From an uncultured Methanobacteriaceae archaeon (GTDB lineage: Archaea > Methanobacteriota > Methanobacteria > Methanobacteriales > Methanobacteriaceae), in NCBI GenBank assembly GCA_947259185.1, contig CAMYKT010000034.1:1-16959 (forward strand): a stretch of 16,959 nt of DNA. Direction: 5' to 3'. The notes beneath the pieces are model-generated. The model saw only the letters and a list, made by a program, of their open reading frames with translations. It was not told where the DNA came from and searched no databases. Within the stretch, counting starts at the first letter, position 1. Each line of letters starts with the position of its first letter. A program made the translations under genes and the position numbers. Below, piece by piece: positions 7,065 to 16,081 of the stretch.

Positions 7065-7580
7065 ACATAACTAAAGGGCCTGAGGGTCTTGATTTACTTT
7101 AAAAAATCATAGAAAGCTGGAAGATATTTATTAATAATTATAGGTTATCTAAAATAAAAATTTATTATTTAAATTAAATTAATTGTAAATTATCTTAAAA
7201 TTAAGTGTAAAATGAAAAAATATTATTTTGTATAAAATAAAAGAAATAATCTCAATTGGAATTAGGAAAAATTAATTTTAGAGAAATGTTCTAACTTAAA
7301 ACATATGGAAGTCACTTATTGATTTATGAGATAAAATGCTCGTGGAAAGATAGGTGTTAGATTAAAGAGTTCCTTCATAATTTATAATGTTGATTAATTT
7401 ACATAGTTTATATTGGTTAGATTTTAGATTATTATTAAAGGTCCTTATGAAAATAGTAAACAAGTTGAATATGGTGGATAGGTATCAAAGTTTTATTGGT
7501 CAGTATTGATTTAATAAATTAATTATTAAAAAATGTCCTAATTCTAGATTTAAAAAAATTCATATTAAAAATTTCTTAGA
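7065..7580. other. Long AT-rich stretch without a convincing gene
   Basis: Stops are frequent in all frames and I find no tRNA, no repeat array and no recognisable gene remnant. The only gene-like item is a 20-codon ORF at 7447-7509 (plus strand, MKIVNKLNMVDRYQSFIGQY), with AAAGGT five bases before its ATG and a TATA-like TTTATATT about 40 bases upstream. A small region near 7340-7360 is less AT-rich than its surroundings. An undetected small RNA or small protein is possible but unsupported. Confidence 0.3.
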
Positions 7581-7652
7581 ATACTAAAAAAGAATATTAG
7601 CCCATTAATGTCGCGAATACATTAACAGGCTATTTTTGACGTGGAGGCGTCA
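7581..7652 (-). terminator. Tandem stem-loops and T-run ending the acs-satP operon
   Basis: Two inverted repeats lie just beyond the transporter stop at 7664. The first met by polymerase is TGACG/CGTCA (7637-7652) with a six-base loop. The second is an extended hairpin (7598-7632): TAGCC pairs with GGCTA and TTAATGT with ACATTAA around a symmetric internal loop and a seven-base loop. On the minus strand this is followed by a six-T run (7591-7586). The arrangement supports an efficient intrinsic terminator. Confidence 0.6.
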
Positions 7653-7663
7653 TCTTAATCTAA

Positions 7664-8269
7664 TTAAATAGGGAGTACATCCCTCCCATGGGTCTCATTT
7701 ATTACCTGGGCTAATCCCACATACATGGCGGCCGCACCGGTAAATATACCTTCATATCCTGCAATGGTTATCAGGGTCTGGGAACCAGTTATATTTCCTG
7801 CAGCCAGGAGGAAGAAAAGAATTGCCAGGGATATGAAGACCACCTGCAGCCCTCTTATTAATTTCAATGTGGCTATAAACATTACCAGAGTAAATACTCC
7901 CCACATAAATAAGTAAGCTGCTAGGGAAGTAGGATCAGCTGCTTGAATAGGGGAGGTTCCACTGGTATTTAAAAAACCAACCTGAGGCAGTATCAGTAAA
8001 ATCACCAGAGACCACCAGAAAAGCCCATAAGATCCAAATGCTACTGTGGCAAACGTATTGCCTTTTTTATATTCCATGAAACAGGCCAATATTTGAGCTA
8101 TACCCCCATAAGCAAAACCCATTGCCAGAATCATACTATTTATAGGGAAAAATCCTGCGTTATGGATATTTAAAAGAACGGTGGTTATGCCGAAACCTAA
8201 CAGTCCCAGTGGTGCAGGATTTGCAGTCATATCCTTTAAAGATAAGGTTTTCTCGTTTTCTATAGACAT
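7664..8269 (-). CDS. satP: Acetate transporter of the GPR1/FUN34/YaaH (SatP) family
   Basis: This 201-residue membrane protein carries the family signature NPAPLGLLGFG near its N-terminus (about residues 18-28) and six hydrophobic segments, as in the E. coli acetate-succinate carrier SatP and archaeal AceP-type proteins. Members move acetate across the cytoplasmic membrane, probably with protons. It lies 53 bases downstream of the acetyl-CoA synthetase gene on the same strand, so uptake and activation of acetate are probably made from one transcript. Two starts are possible: ATG 8269 with GAGGT seven bases upstream, and TTG 8296 with GAGGAG six bases upstream, which would add nine residues. 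I prefer the ATG because the extra residues would encode the GAGGT itself and precede the family's conserved start region. Tandem stem-loops follow the stop codon. Confidence 0.88.
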   Translation of the reverse strand: MSIENEKTLSLKDMTANPAPLGLLGFGITTVLLNIHNAGFFPINSMILAMGFAYGGIAQILACFMEYKKGNTFATVAFGSYGLFWWSLVILLILPQVGFLNTSGTSPIQAADPTSLAAYLFMWGVFTLVMFIATLKLIRGLQVVFISLAILFFLLAAGNITGSQTLITIAGYEGIFTGAAAMYVGLAQVINETHGRDVLPI

Positions 8270-8322
8270 TTTAATACCTCTAATTTTTTGATTCAATTAA
8301 TGCTCCTCAACAATAGTTAAAA

Positions 8323-10227
<1,905 letters not shown>

Positions 10228-10252
10228 TTTTTTGCTCCTAACAATTCTTTAA

Positions 10253-10330
10253 ATAATGATGATAAGTAAGTTGCAAATGCTATATATATATTACTATAAT
10301 TAATCATTATAAATAATAATTAATAATGAT
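10253..10330 (-). promoter_or_regulatory. Probable acs promoter with a symmetric upstream element
   Basis: An alternating TATATATATAT lies at 10281-10291, about 55-65 bases before the acs ATG, and predicts initiation near 10260. Upstream of it ATCATTAT (10303-10310) and ATAATGAT (10323-10330) form an exact eight-base inverted repeat with a 12-base spacer. A third copy, ATAATGAT, is at 10253-10260 near the predicted start. These could be regulator sites, although the AT richness weakens the case. Confidence 0.35.
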
Positions 10331-10423
10331 AAATATATTAAGTTTTGAAAATATTATAAAATCAGGAAAAATAGCCTAATGATCCATAAAAGCCGATAGA
10401 ATCAAAAAATAAACATAAAAACA

Positions 10424-10478
10424 GCAAAAATAAATAAAAAAAAAAAATAAGTAATGTTTTTAAAGAACATTAAATGTT
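10424..10478 (-). terminator. Terminator of the thermosome gene
   Basis: Just past the thermosome stop, AATGTT (10453-10458) and AACATT (10466-10471) form a stem with a seven-base loop; a further AATGTT at 10473-10478 offers an alternative pairing. On the minus strand a nearly pure T tract (10448-10436, continuing T-rich to 10424) follows at once. Confidence 0.6.
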
Positions 10479-10490
10479 ATTTAAATCCCA

Positions 10491-12140
10491 TTACATCATA
10501 GGAGGCATGCCGCCGGGCATACCACCAGGCATACCTCCCGGCATACCACCCATGTCATCGCCAGTAGCTTCTAAACCACCTTTAGCAGCAATCATATCAT
10601 CTATTCTTAGAATCATTTCTGCTGCTTCTGCGGCGGATTGGATTGCCTGTTTTTTGACTCTTTGAGGTTCTACTACTCCAGATTCTCTCATATCCATTAC
10701 TTCACCCTGGAAAACATCCAGTCCCATGTAAGGAGAATCTTCGTGAGCAGCTCTTAAATCCACTATGGCATCGATACTATCCAAACCGGCGTTTTCAGCC
10801 AGGGTCTTGGGTACAACTTCTAATGCTTCGGCAAATGCATTTACAGCCAGTTGCTCTCTTCCACTGATGGTATCAGCATATTCTCTTAATTTTCGAGAAA
10901 TTTCAATCTCAGGAGCGCCTCCTCCAATAACAACCTGTTTATCTTCCATAGTAGAAGCTACTACACCTATAGCATCATCTAAAGCTCTTTCTACTTCTTC
11001 AGCCACATGTCGGGTACTACCTCTTAATATGATGGAGATTGCTTTAGGATCCTTGCATTCTTCCACAAAGATTAATACATCATCAAATATCTTTTTCTCA
11101 TATACTTTTCCAGCTTCACCAAGTTCAGCATCACTTAAATCATCGATATTGGTCACCAGTTGAGCACCGGTAGCTTTTTCGAGTCTTTCCATGTCGGACT
11201 TTTTAGCCCTTTTAACTGCTAATATTCCCGCCCTTGATAGGTAGTGGACTGCCAGATCATCAATTCCCTTCTGACAGAATATGACATTTGCCCCAGAATC
11301 TATAACTTTCTGTACCATGTCTTTTATCATTTGCTCTTCGTTTTCAATGAAAGCCTGCATTTGATTAGGATCAGTCAATTTAATCTTGGCATCAGTTTCC
11401 AAGTCTTTTACTTCGATTGGGTATTTTAAAAGAGCAATTTTTGCGTTTTCAATATTTTTTGGCATTGAATTATCAGCCCTGCTCTTATCAACAACAATCC
11501 CATTTACAATGTGGGATTCATCCACAGACGCACCCTGGATACGCTGGATGTTGATGTTTTTCTTGTTGACTTCCCCATCTTCTTCCACCTGCATAACTGC
11601 AGATACTATTAAATCAGCTAATGATTCTTTAGCTTTTTCTGATCCTTTACCAGTCATGGCGGTCATGGCCACATTGAGTAAAGTTTCTTTATCATTAGCC
11701 TCAATAGAAATATCTTCTAAAATTTCCTGAGCTTTTAATGCAGCTTGCCTGTAACCCATGGCAATGATAGTAGGGTGAACATTAATATCCAATAATTCTT
11801 CAGCTTTTTTGAGTAATTCACCAGCTATTATAACTGCAGTGGTTGTACCGTCACCTACTTCGTCTTCCTGGGTTTTGGCTACTTCCACCAGCATTTTAGC
11901 TGCGGGATGAGCAATATCCATTTCCCTTAAGATAGTTACCCCATCGTTGGTAACCACAATATCTCCAAGGGAGTCAACTAACATTTTATCCATACCCTTA
12001 GGACCAAGAGTAGTCCTTATAGTCTCTGCTAATATTTTTCCTGCTAATATATTCAATCTTTGAGCGTCTTTACCCTGGAAACGACTTGTTCCTTCAGGTA
12101 ATATTATTATTGGTTGGCCTGAGCCACCTAATTGTGCCAT
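10491..12140 (-). CDS. ths: Thermosome (group II chaperonin) subunit
   Basis: The thermosome is the archaeal double-ring ATP-driven folding chamber of the cytoplasm. This 549-residue subunit is full length. Equatorial-domain motifs are clear: LGPKGMDKM (45-53), TNDGVTIL (64-71) and GDGTTT (96-101), which hold the nucleotide. The apical domain lies in the middle, and the C-terminal GGAPEIE segment and following helices complete the ATP site. The tail is a run of four GGMP units ending in PMM (531-549), a flexible feature that projects into the ring cavity. ATG 12140 is chosen because GAGGTGA lies five bases before it; the GTG nine bases upstream overlaps that site. A TATA box and a strong palindrome lie upstream, and T-rich terminator sequence lies downstream. 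No second subunit gene is in the window. Confidence 0.97.
   Translation of the reverse strand: MAQLGGSGQPIIILPEGTSRFQGKDAQRLNILAGKILAETIRTTLGPKGMDKMLVDSLGDIVVTNDGVTILREMDIAHPAAKMLVEVAKTQEDEVGDGTTTAVIIAGELLKKAEELLDINVHPTIIAMGYRQAALKAQEILEDISIEANDKETLLNVAMTAMTGKGSEKAKESLADLIVSAVMQVEEDGEVNKKNINIQRIQGASVDESHIVNGIVVDKSRADNSMPKNIENAKIALLKYPIEVKDLETDAKIKLTDPNQMQAFIENEEQMIKDMVQKVIDSGANVIFCQKGIDDLAVHYLSRAGILAVKRAKKSDMERLEKATGAQLVTNIDDLSDAELGEAGKVYEKKIFDDVLIFVEECKDPKAISIILRGSTRHVAEEVERALDDAIGVVASTMEDKQVVIGGGAPEIEISRKLREYADTISGREQLAVNAFAEALEVVPKTLAENAGLDSIDAIVDLRAAHEDSPYMGLDVFQGEVMDMRESGVVEPQRVKKQAIQSAAEAAEMILRIDDMIAAKGGLEATGDDMGGMPGGMPGGMPGGMPPMM
10504..10551 (-). repeat. Four 12-base tandem repeats encoding the GGMP tail
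   Basis: Four 12-base units (plus-strand form GGCATACCACCA with variants) encode GGMP four times at the chaperonin C-terminus. The units differ mostly at third codon positions, so the protein repeat is conserved while the DNA has drifted. Repeat number could change by slippage or unequal crossover. Confidence 0.85.
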
Positions 12141-12186
12141 AAAAATCACCTCATGTTTATGCTAATTTATCGATGGGTTAGAGGTT

Positions 12187-12212
12187 CTATAAATAGTTTC
12201 TTATTTAAGAAA
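12187..12212 (-). promoter_or_regulatory. Thermosome promoter with a palindrome at the BRE position
   Basis: CTATTTATAG (12196-12187 on the minus strand) is a good TATA box about 50 bases before the ATG. Directly upstream, occupying the place of the BRE, is TTTCTTA-AA-TAAGAAA (12212-12197), an exact inverted repeat with seven-base arms. A further palindrome, CTATA-TCC-TATAG, is at 12244-12232. A heat-shock or stress repressor could bind here (inference). Confidence 0.5.
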
Positions 12213-12294
12213 ATTTTAGGGGAGGTAGTCCCTATAGGATATAGCACTAATTAGTTTAAGAAAAATAAATAAAAATTTAGAAATACTGAATTGA

Positions 12295-12702
12295 TTATTT
12301 TTTTTGCGGGAAAACACGGGGAATAAAGGTCTTACAGAAATCAGGGGTTTTCCTTTGCATTTCATGTTCCATTTTGCTTATGATGTCATCCTCCAGGTCT
12401 GGAGTTTTGGTGGCATTAATGGAAAAGAAATCATCACTTATTACTGCCTCTAACTTTTCGCCCCCCATACTCAAATCAAATTTTACTTTATTCCCTTTTT
12501 CCATATTTTCCAGGATGTCATCCATTATTTCATCACTTAATTTAAGGAGTTTCCTTCCTTCTGGTTCAAATTCGGAAGTTGATGTGGTAATTTTTTTTAT
12601 TCTGATTGGTGCGCATCCTTCCGTCCGGATAGTCTTCCTGGTGGTCCAGAATAGTCCCAGTATCATTTTCTGTTTGGATTCCATATCACTTTCTATAGCC
12701 AT
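12295..12702 (-). CDS. Small conserved-looking protein of unknown function
   Basis: I do not recognise this 135-residue protein. It is soluble, with no membrane segment or signal peptide. The N-terminal part (residues 1-50) is beta-rich and basic; the middle (about 52-70) is an acidic helix reading LSDEIMDDILENMEKG; a beta hairpin follows, and the C-terminus is basic and ends in FPQKK. Two cysteines are separated by some 90 residues. The start is uncertain. ATG 12702 has no close ribosome site, whereas TTG 12711 lies eight bases after GGGGG and would add three residues. The gene stands between fprA and the thermosome gene on the same strand, separated from fprA by a probable terminator, and T-rich sequence follows its stop at 12265-12285. 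Any link with oxygen stress or protein folding is only by position. Confidence 0.6.
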   Translation of the reverse strand: MAIESDMESKQKMILGLFWTTRKTIRTEGCAPIRIKKITTSTSEFEPEGRKLLKLSDEIMDDILENMEKGNKVKFDLSMGGEKLEAVISDDFFSINATKTPDLEDDIISKMEHEMQRKTPDFCKTFIPRVFPQKK

Positions 12703-12723
12703 TGATTGCAAAAAAAATTCCCC

Positions 12724-12759
12724 CTATTAGCTAAAAAATTTAATAAGTATGTATACTTA
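12724..12759 (-). terminator. Palindrome over the fprA stop codon plus T-run
   Basis: TAAGTAT-AC-ATACTTA (12759-12744 on the minus strand) is an exact inverted repeat whose first three bases are the fprA TAA. As RNA it can fold as a five-pair stem with a six-base loop. A six-T run follows at 12739-12733, so termination after fprA is likely. Confidence 0.55.
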
Positions 12760-13980
12760 CATACCCTTTATTTTTTCAGCCACAGTTTTCCCTAACTCAT
12801 AACATTTATCCAGATCCTCTTCTCCGGGTACATATTTAACATCAAATGATTCTTCAACTTCAAATCCGCAGCCAGCCAGATCCTGGGAAAGTTTTCTACT
12901 GGCTCCTCCTCCCCAACCTTTGGAACCAAATACCACCGCAAGTTTCTTAAAACCAGTTCTATCAAAACTCAAACCAGATAGATAATACATCAAGTCCCCC
13001 AGACTGGGGAATGGTCCATTAAATAATGTAGGGCTTCCAAAGAAAACTGCTTTACTATCAAGAATATCCTTGACAATTTCACTGCGCTCATCTTGATGAA
13101 GGAAATAAGTTACTACCTCCACATCCTGCCCCATTACTCCTTCGGCCAATGCATGGGCCATTTTCTGAGTGGAGTAATGCATGGTGTCATAAACAATGGT
13201 TACTTTATCCTTGCACTTTCCAGTGGCCCAGTCACTATAGGCCCCGATAATTTTCATGGGATCAGCCCATATCTGACCATGAGATGGTGCAATTACTTTA
13301 ATTTTATCCAATAGATCAAGTTCCTTTACTTCCGCAAACTTCCGAAGAACCAGGGGGGATAAAGGAGTTAATAAATTGGCATAGAATTTTTTAGCAGCCT
13401 CCATTACCACGTATTCCGGGACTTCACTATCATACCTCTGGGTTAAACACAGGTGCTGGCCAAATGCATCATTAGAAAATAGTATCCCCTCCTCAAGTAG
13501 TAAAGAAAACATACTATCCGGCCAGTGCAACATGGGGGCTTCTAAAAAGGCTAGGGTTTTCCCACCTAGATCCAAAGTATCACCGGTTTTAACAATCTCC
13601 ATTTTTGAATCTTCTAAAGCAGGATAGTGTTCCACCAGGCCACTGGCAGCTTTATCTGAACAGTAAATAACTGCTTCAGGGAATTTTTTAACAACTTCTG
13701 TTAGGGATCCACTGTGGTCTCTTTCAATGTGATTTTGTATAATAACATCAATATTCAGGTCCCTTCCCTCTTTTTTAAAAGCATCTTCAATACGACCCAG
13801 CATTTGAGCTGATGTACCGGGATAAGTATTATCTATTAAGGCTACTTTATCTTCACCAAAAACCAGATAAACATTGTAGGTGGTACCTCCCAGGGTGTAA
13901 CCATGATAACTACGAATATCCCAGTCCAGTACACCTGTCCAGTAAACACCATCAGCCAGTTTTTTTGCATTTGCCTTCAT
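12757..13980 (-). CDS. fprA: F420H2 oxidase, flavodiiron protein
   Basis: FprA reduces O2 to water using reduced coenzyme F420 and protects methanogens from oxygen. The 407-residue protein has the two family domains. The beta-lactamase-like diiron domain (1-250) carries the full ligand set: His84, Glu86 and Asp88 in NHIERDH, His152 in LHWPDS, Asp171 in SNDAFG and His234 in APSHG. The flavodoxin domain (about 258-407) begins TIVYDTMHYST, the FMN phosphate loop, and has GSKGWGGGA near 354-362 for the flavin ring. No rubredoxin domain is fused, as expected for the F420-dependent type. The ATG is preceded by AGGTGA six bases upstream. The gene appears monocistronic, with a palindromic terminator over its stop codon. 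Confidence 0.95.
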   Translation of the reverse strand: MKANAKKLADGVYWTGVLDWDIRSYHGYTLGGTTYNVYLVFGEDKVALIDNTYPGTSAQMLGRIEDAFKKEGRDLNIDVIIQNHIERDHSGSLTEVVKKFPEAVIYCSDKAASGLVEHYPALEDSKMEIVKTGDTLDLGGKTLAFLEAPMLHWPDSMFSLLLEEGILFSNDAFGQHLCLTQRYDSEVPEYVVMEAAKKFYANLLTPLSPLVLRKFAEVKELDLLDKIKVIAPSHGQIWADPMKIIGAYSDWATGKCKDKVTIVYDTMHYSTQKMAHALAEGVMGQDVEVVTYFLHQDERSEIVKDILDSKAVFFGSPTLFNGPFPSLGDLMYYLSGLSFDRTGFKKLAVVFGSKGWGGGASRKLSQDLAGCGFEVEESFDVKYVPGEEDLDKCYELGKTVAEKIKGM

Positions 13981-14418
13981 TTTTTATCACCTGAACTTTA
14001 TGAAATTTAATATAATATAATTTGTAAATCCAATCTATTATATTTGTTTAATACCTTACGGATAATGAAAAATTTTTAGAAATTTATTTTTCATTTTAGC
14101 TTACCATTTTTAAGTCAAGTTCTAAAATATTTAATAATTAATAGGATCCAATCGAATTTTTAGGGGGCTTTATTATAATCCCAGATATATTATTCCTTAA
14201 TGCACACTAAAAACCTCCAAGACCTGTTTGTACGAAAATAAAAAACTCTAAAATTTAGAAATAATAATAAAGAGCATAAATACATTTATTTGATAATCAT
14301 AAATAAAAAAGCAGGGTATATTAAAAGGGCATCTGCAAATTAAAGTATTATAAAACACGGTTCCATATCAAGAACAGCTATCTGGTATTTATAAAAAGAA
14401 TAATTCAGGAGGTTAGCG
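13981..14418. other. Divergent intergenic region between fprA and the hydrolase gene
   Basis: This gap of more than 400 bases holds the promoters of two divergent genes and no convincing reading frame or RNA gene. For fprA, TATA-like sequences occur on the minus strand at 14046-14036 and 14020-14011. On the plus strand, candidates stand at 14317-14328, 14346-14355 and 14387-14396. Between about 14090 and 14280 I see only AT-rich sequence with a G-rich patch (14162-14168). Confidence 0.4.
14346..14355 (+). promoter_or_regulatory. Likely TATA box for the hydrolase/reductase-like pair
   Basis: TATTATAAAA predicts initiation near 14375 and a leader of about 45 bases with AGGAGGT at 14407-14413. 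The TATA-like ATTTATAAAA at 14387-14396 is too close to the ATG to leave room for that ribosome site. Confidence 0.35.
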
Positions 14419-15204
14419 ATGGATTTAAAATATGATGAAACAGGGATAAAAAACAAAGAAAGCATAGTATTTCTCCATGGTACGGGACTGGGAAGTTGGA
14501 TATGGGATAATCAGTGTTTAAAACTAACTGATTTCCACTGTATTATGATTGATCTTCCAGGACATGGGAAAAATAAAGAATACCGCCCTTTCAACCTGCA
14601 AACTGCTTCTGAAAAAATCCTGGAATTAATAAAAGAGAATGGAAAAAAAACTACCCATGTAGTTGGTTTATCTTTAGGAGGGCAAATAGCTCTGGAAATG
14701 TTAAATAAGTCTCCTGAAGTGCTGGACCATGTTATAATAACTGGTGTCCCTATCCGTGTCCCTGGTGAAACTGAGAAATTTCAAAAACTGCTGGACTATG
14801 TTCTACAAGAATATGTATCTCAAAAAAACAGAGATTTTTTAATAAAAGCTTATATCCGGAATTATAATATTTCAAAGGATTATTTTAAATTATTAAAATC
14901 TTCAACTATCATTATTCCTCCCGAAGAAATTAAAAGGATATTTGAGGCGAATATGTTATTTGAAATCCCACCTCACCTGAACAAAGTAGATAATCCGGTT
15001 CTGGTTTTAGGGGGAGAAAAAGAATATAGTGTTATAAAAAACTCAATTAAATCTATAGTAAGGACTATCCCCCAGTCAAAGGGTTTTATTGTACCTGAAA
15101 TGGTACATTTGTGGAATTTAACTTCCCCTGATTATTTTAATCTTATTATGAAAAAATGGATAGCTGATAAAAATATGCCTGAAGATCTTATTCCAGTTGA
15201 ATAG
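14419..15204 (+). CDS. Alpha/beta-hydrolase fold protein
   Basis: This 261-residue cytoplasmic protein has the alpha/beta-hydrolase signatures: the oxyanion-hole motif HGTG (20-23), the DLPGHG segment (45-50) typical of the lipase/esterase and dehalogenase-like branch, and the nucleophile elbow GLSLGG with Ser85. His230, in EMVHLWN near the C-terminus, is the likely catalytic histidine. The acid after the sixth strand is not the usual Asp: the loop reads LGGEKEYS, so Glu200 or Glu202 would have to serve. The substrate cannot be told; ester, thioester or C-C bond hydrolysis are all possible. AGGAGGT precedes the ATG. The reductase-like gene follows after 36 bases, so the two are probably co-transcribed, and a perfect palindrome surrounds the stop codon. 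Confidence 0.82.
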   Translation: MDLKYDETGIKNKESIVFLHGTGLGSWIWDNQCLKLTDFHCIMIDLPGHGKNKEYRPFNLQTASEKILELIKENGKKTTHVVGLSLGGQIALEMLNKSPEVLDHVIITGVPIRVPGETEKFQKLLDYVLQEYVSQKNRDFLIKAYIRNYNISKDYFKLLKSSTIIIPPEEIKRIFEANMLFEIPPHLNKVDNPVLVLGGEKEYSVIKNSIKSIVRTIPQSKGFIVPEMVHLWNLTSPDYFNLIMKKWIADKNMPEDLIPVE

Positions 15205-15211
15205 TATTCAA
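15197..15211 (+). promoter_or_regulatory. Palindrome centred on the hydrolase stop codon
   Basis: TTGAATA (15197-15203) and TATTCAA (15205-15211) are exact reverse complements around a single G, with the TAG stop at 15202-15204 in the middle. Only AAAAA follows, not a T-run, so it does not look like a terminator. An effect on translation or on RNA processing between two linked genes is conceivable. Confidence 0.4.
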
Positions 15212-15240
15212 AAAATTCATGCAAATTAGCAGGTGATGTT

Positions 15241-16059
15241 ATGAAAATCGGTTTTATAGGTTATGGGAGTATGGGAAGCATGATAATTAATGGTTTATTA
15301 GACTCCCAGGCTGTTAAAGAAGAAAATATTATTATTTCCAATCGTAATGTAGAAAAACTATCTAAATTGAAGTCCAAGTATCCTTTAATCGAAATAACTG
15401 ATGATAATAAAGTAGTGGGTAAAAAAGCAGATCGAATATTTATTTTTGTAAATACTGGTTCTGTGAAAGAAGTAGTAGAAGAACTTAGCTCTCATGGAAG
15501 TTCTAATATGCATATAATCCACATAGCAGCAGGTTTGACCATGAGTACCCTGACACTGATATTTAAAGGTAAGGTTACCCGGGTTATTCCCTCTTTAACA
15601 TCCCTTAGCCGAAGAGGGATATCTCTTATAAACCATAATGAACTGGTTGAGGAGAATGAAAAAAAGTTTGTGGAGGATTTATTTGGAGTTATAAGCCAGG
15701 TTAAAATTATTGATGAAGGAAATTTTGAAGCAGCTACCACCATTACCAGTAGCGGTCCTGCATTTATATCGTTTATTATGGCCAGATACGCCCATATGGC
15801 TACCCTTTATAGTGGAATTTCCCCAGAAGAAGCACAGGATATGGTAAAAAATGTTTTAGATGGTACTTCTAAGTTATTGTGCCAGGGTCACGGATTTGAA
15901 GAGATAGTAGAACGGGTAGCTACTAAAGGAGGAATTACACAAGAAGGGATAGATATTATGGATAGTAAACTGGAAGATATGTTTCAGGAACTATTTAAAA
16001 AAATAGGAGCAAAAAATGAAGAAATTAAATTAAAGCTGGAAAGTGATTATAGGTCTTAA
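15241..16059 (+). CDS. Pyrroline-5-carboxylate reductase-like NAD(P)-binding protein
   Basis: The 272-residue protein has the size and domain order of ProC. The Rossmann motif GYGSMG (7-12) is at the N-terminus, a region corresponding to the RVMPN block reads RVIPS (114-118), and the dimer/substrate region has SSGPAF (170-175) and TKGGITQEG (228-236). In genuine ProC the last two blocks are close to GSGPAY and TPGGTT, and the middle one ends in Asn. Here Pro-Asn is Pro-Ser, and PGGTT is KGGIT. The fold assignment is firm, but proline synthesis is not: the substrate may be another imine or keto acid, and some methanogens are thought to make proline from ornithine by cyclodeamination. AGGTGAT lies three bases before the ATG. 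It follows the hydrolase gene by 36 bases. Confidence 0.75.
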   Translation: MKIGFIGYGSMGSMIINGLLDSQAVKEENIIISNRNVEKLSKLKSKYPLIEITDDNKVVGKKADRIFIFVNTGSVKEVVEELSSHGSSNMHIIHIAAGLTMSTLTLIFKGKVTRVIPSLTSLSRRGISLINHNELVEENEKKFVEDLFGVISQVKIIDEGNFEAATTITSSGPAFISFIMARYAHMATLYSGISPEEAQDMVKNVLDGTSKLLCQGHGFEEIVERVATKGGITQEGIDIMDSKLEDMFQELFKKIGAKNEEIKLKLESDYRS

Positions 16060-16081
16060 ATATATAAATTTATTACTATTA

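Noticed and set aside
10281..10291. Microsatellite (TA)n as a repeat element
   Set aside because: Only about five units, well explained as a TATA box in an AT-rich promoter.
10765..11163. Plus-strand 132-codon reading frame inside the thermosome gene, and a similar one at 11386-11730
   Set aside because: Both are Ser/Leu-rich antisense shadows of a well conserved chaperonin gene with no family features.
14090..14340. Search for a tRNA, small RNA or mobile-element end in the fprA upstream gap
   Set aside because: No cloverleaf, no terminal inverted repeats and no target duplication could be found by eye.
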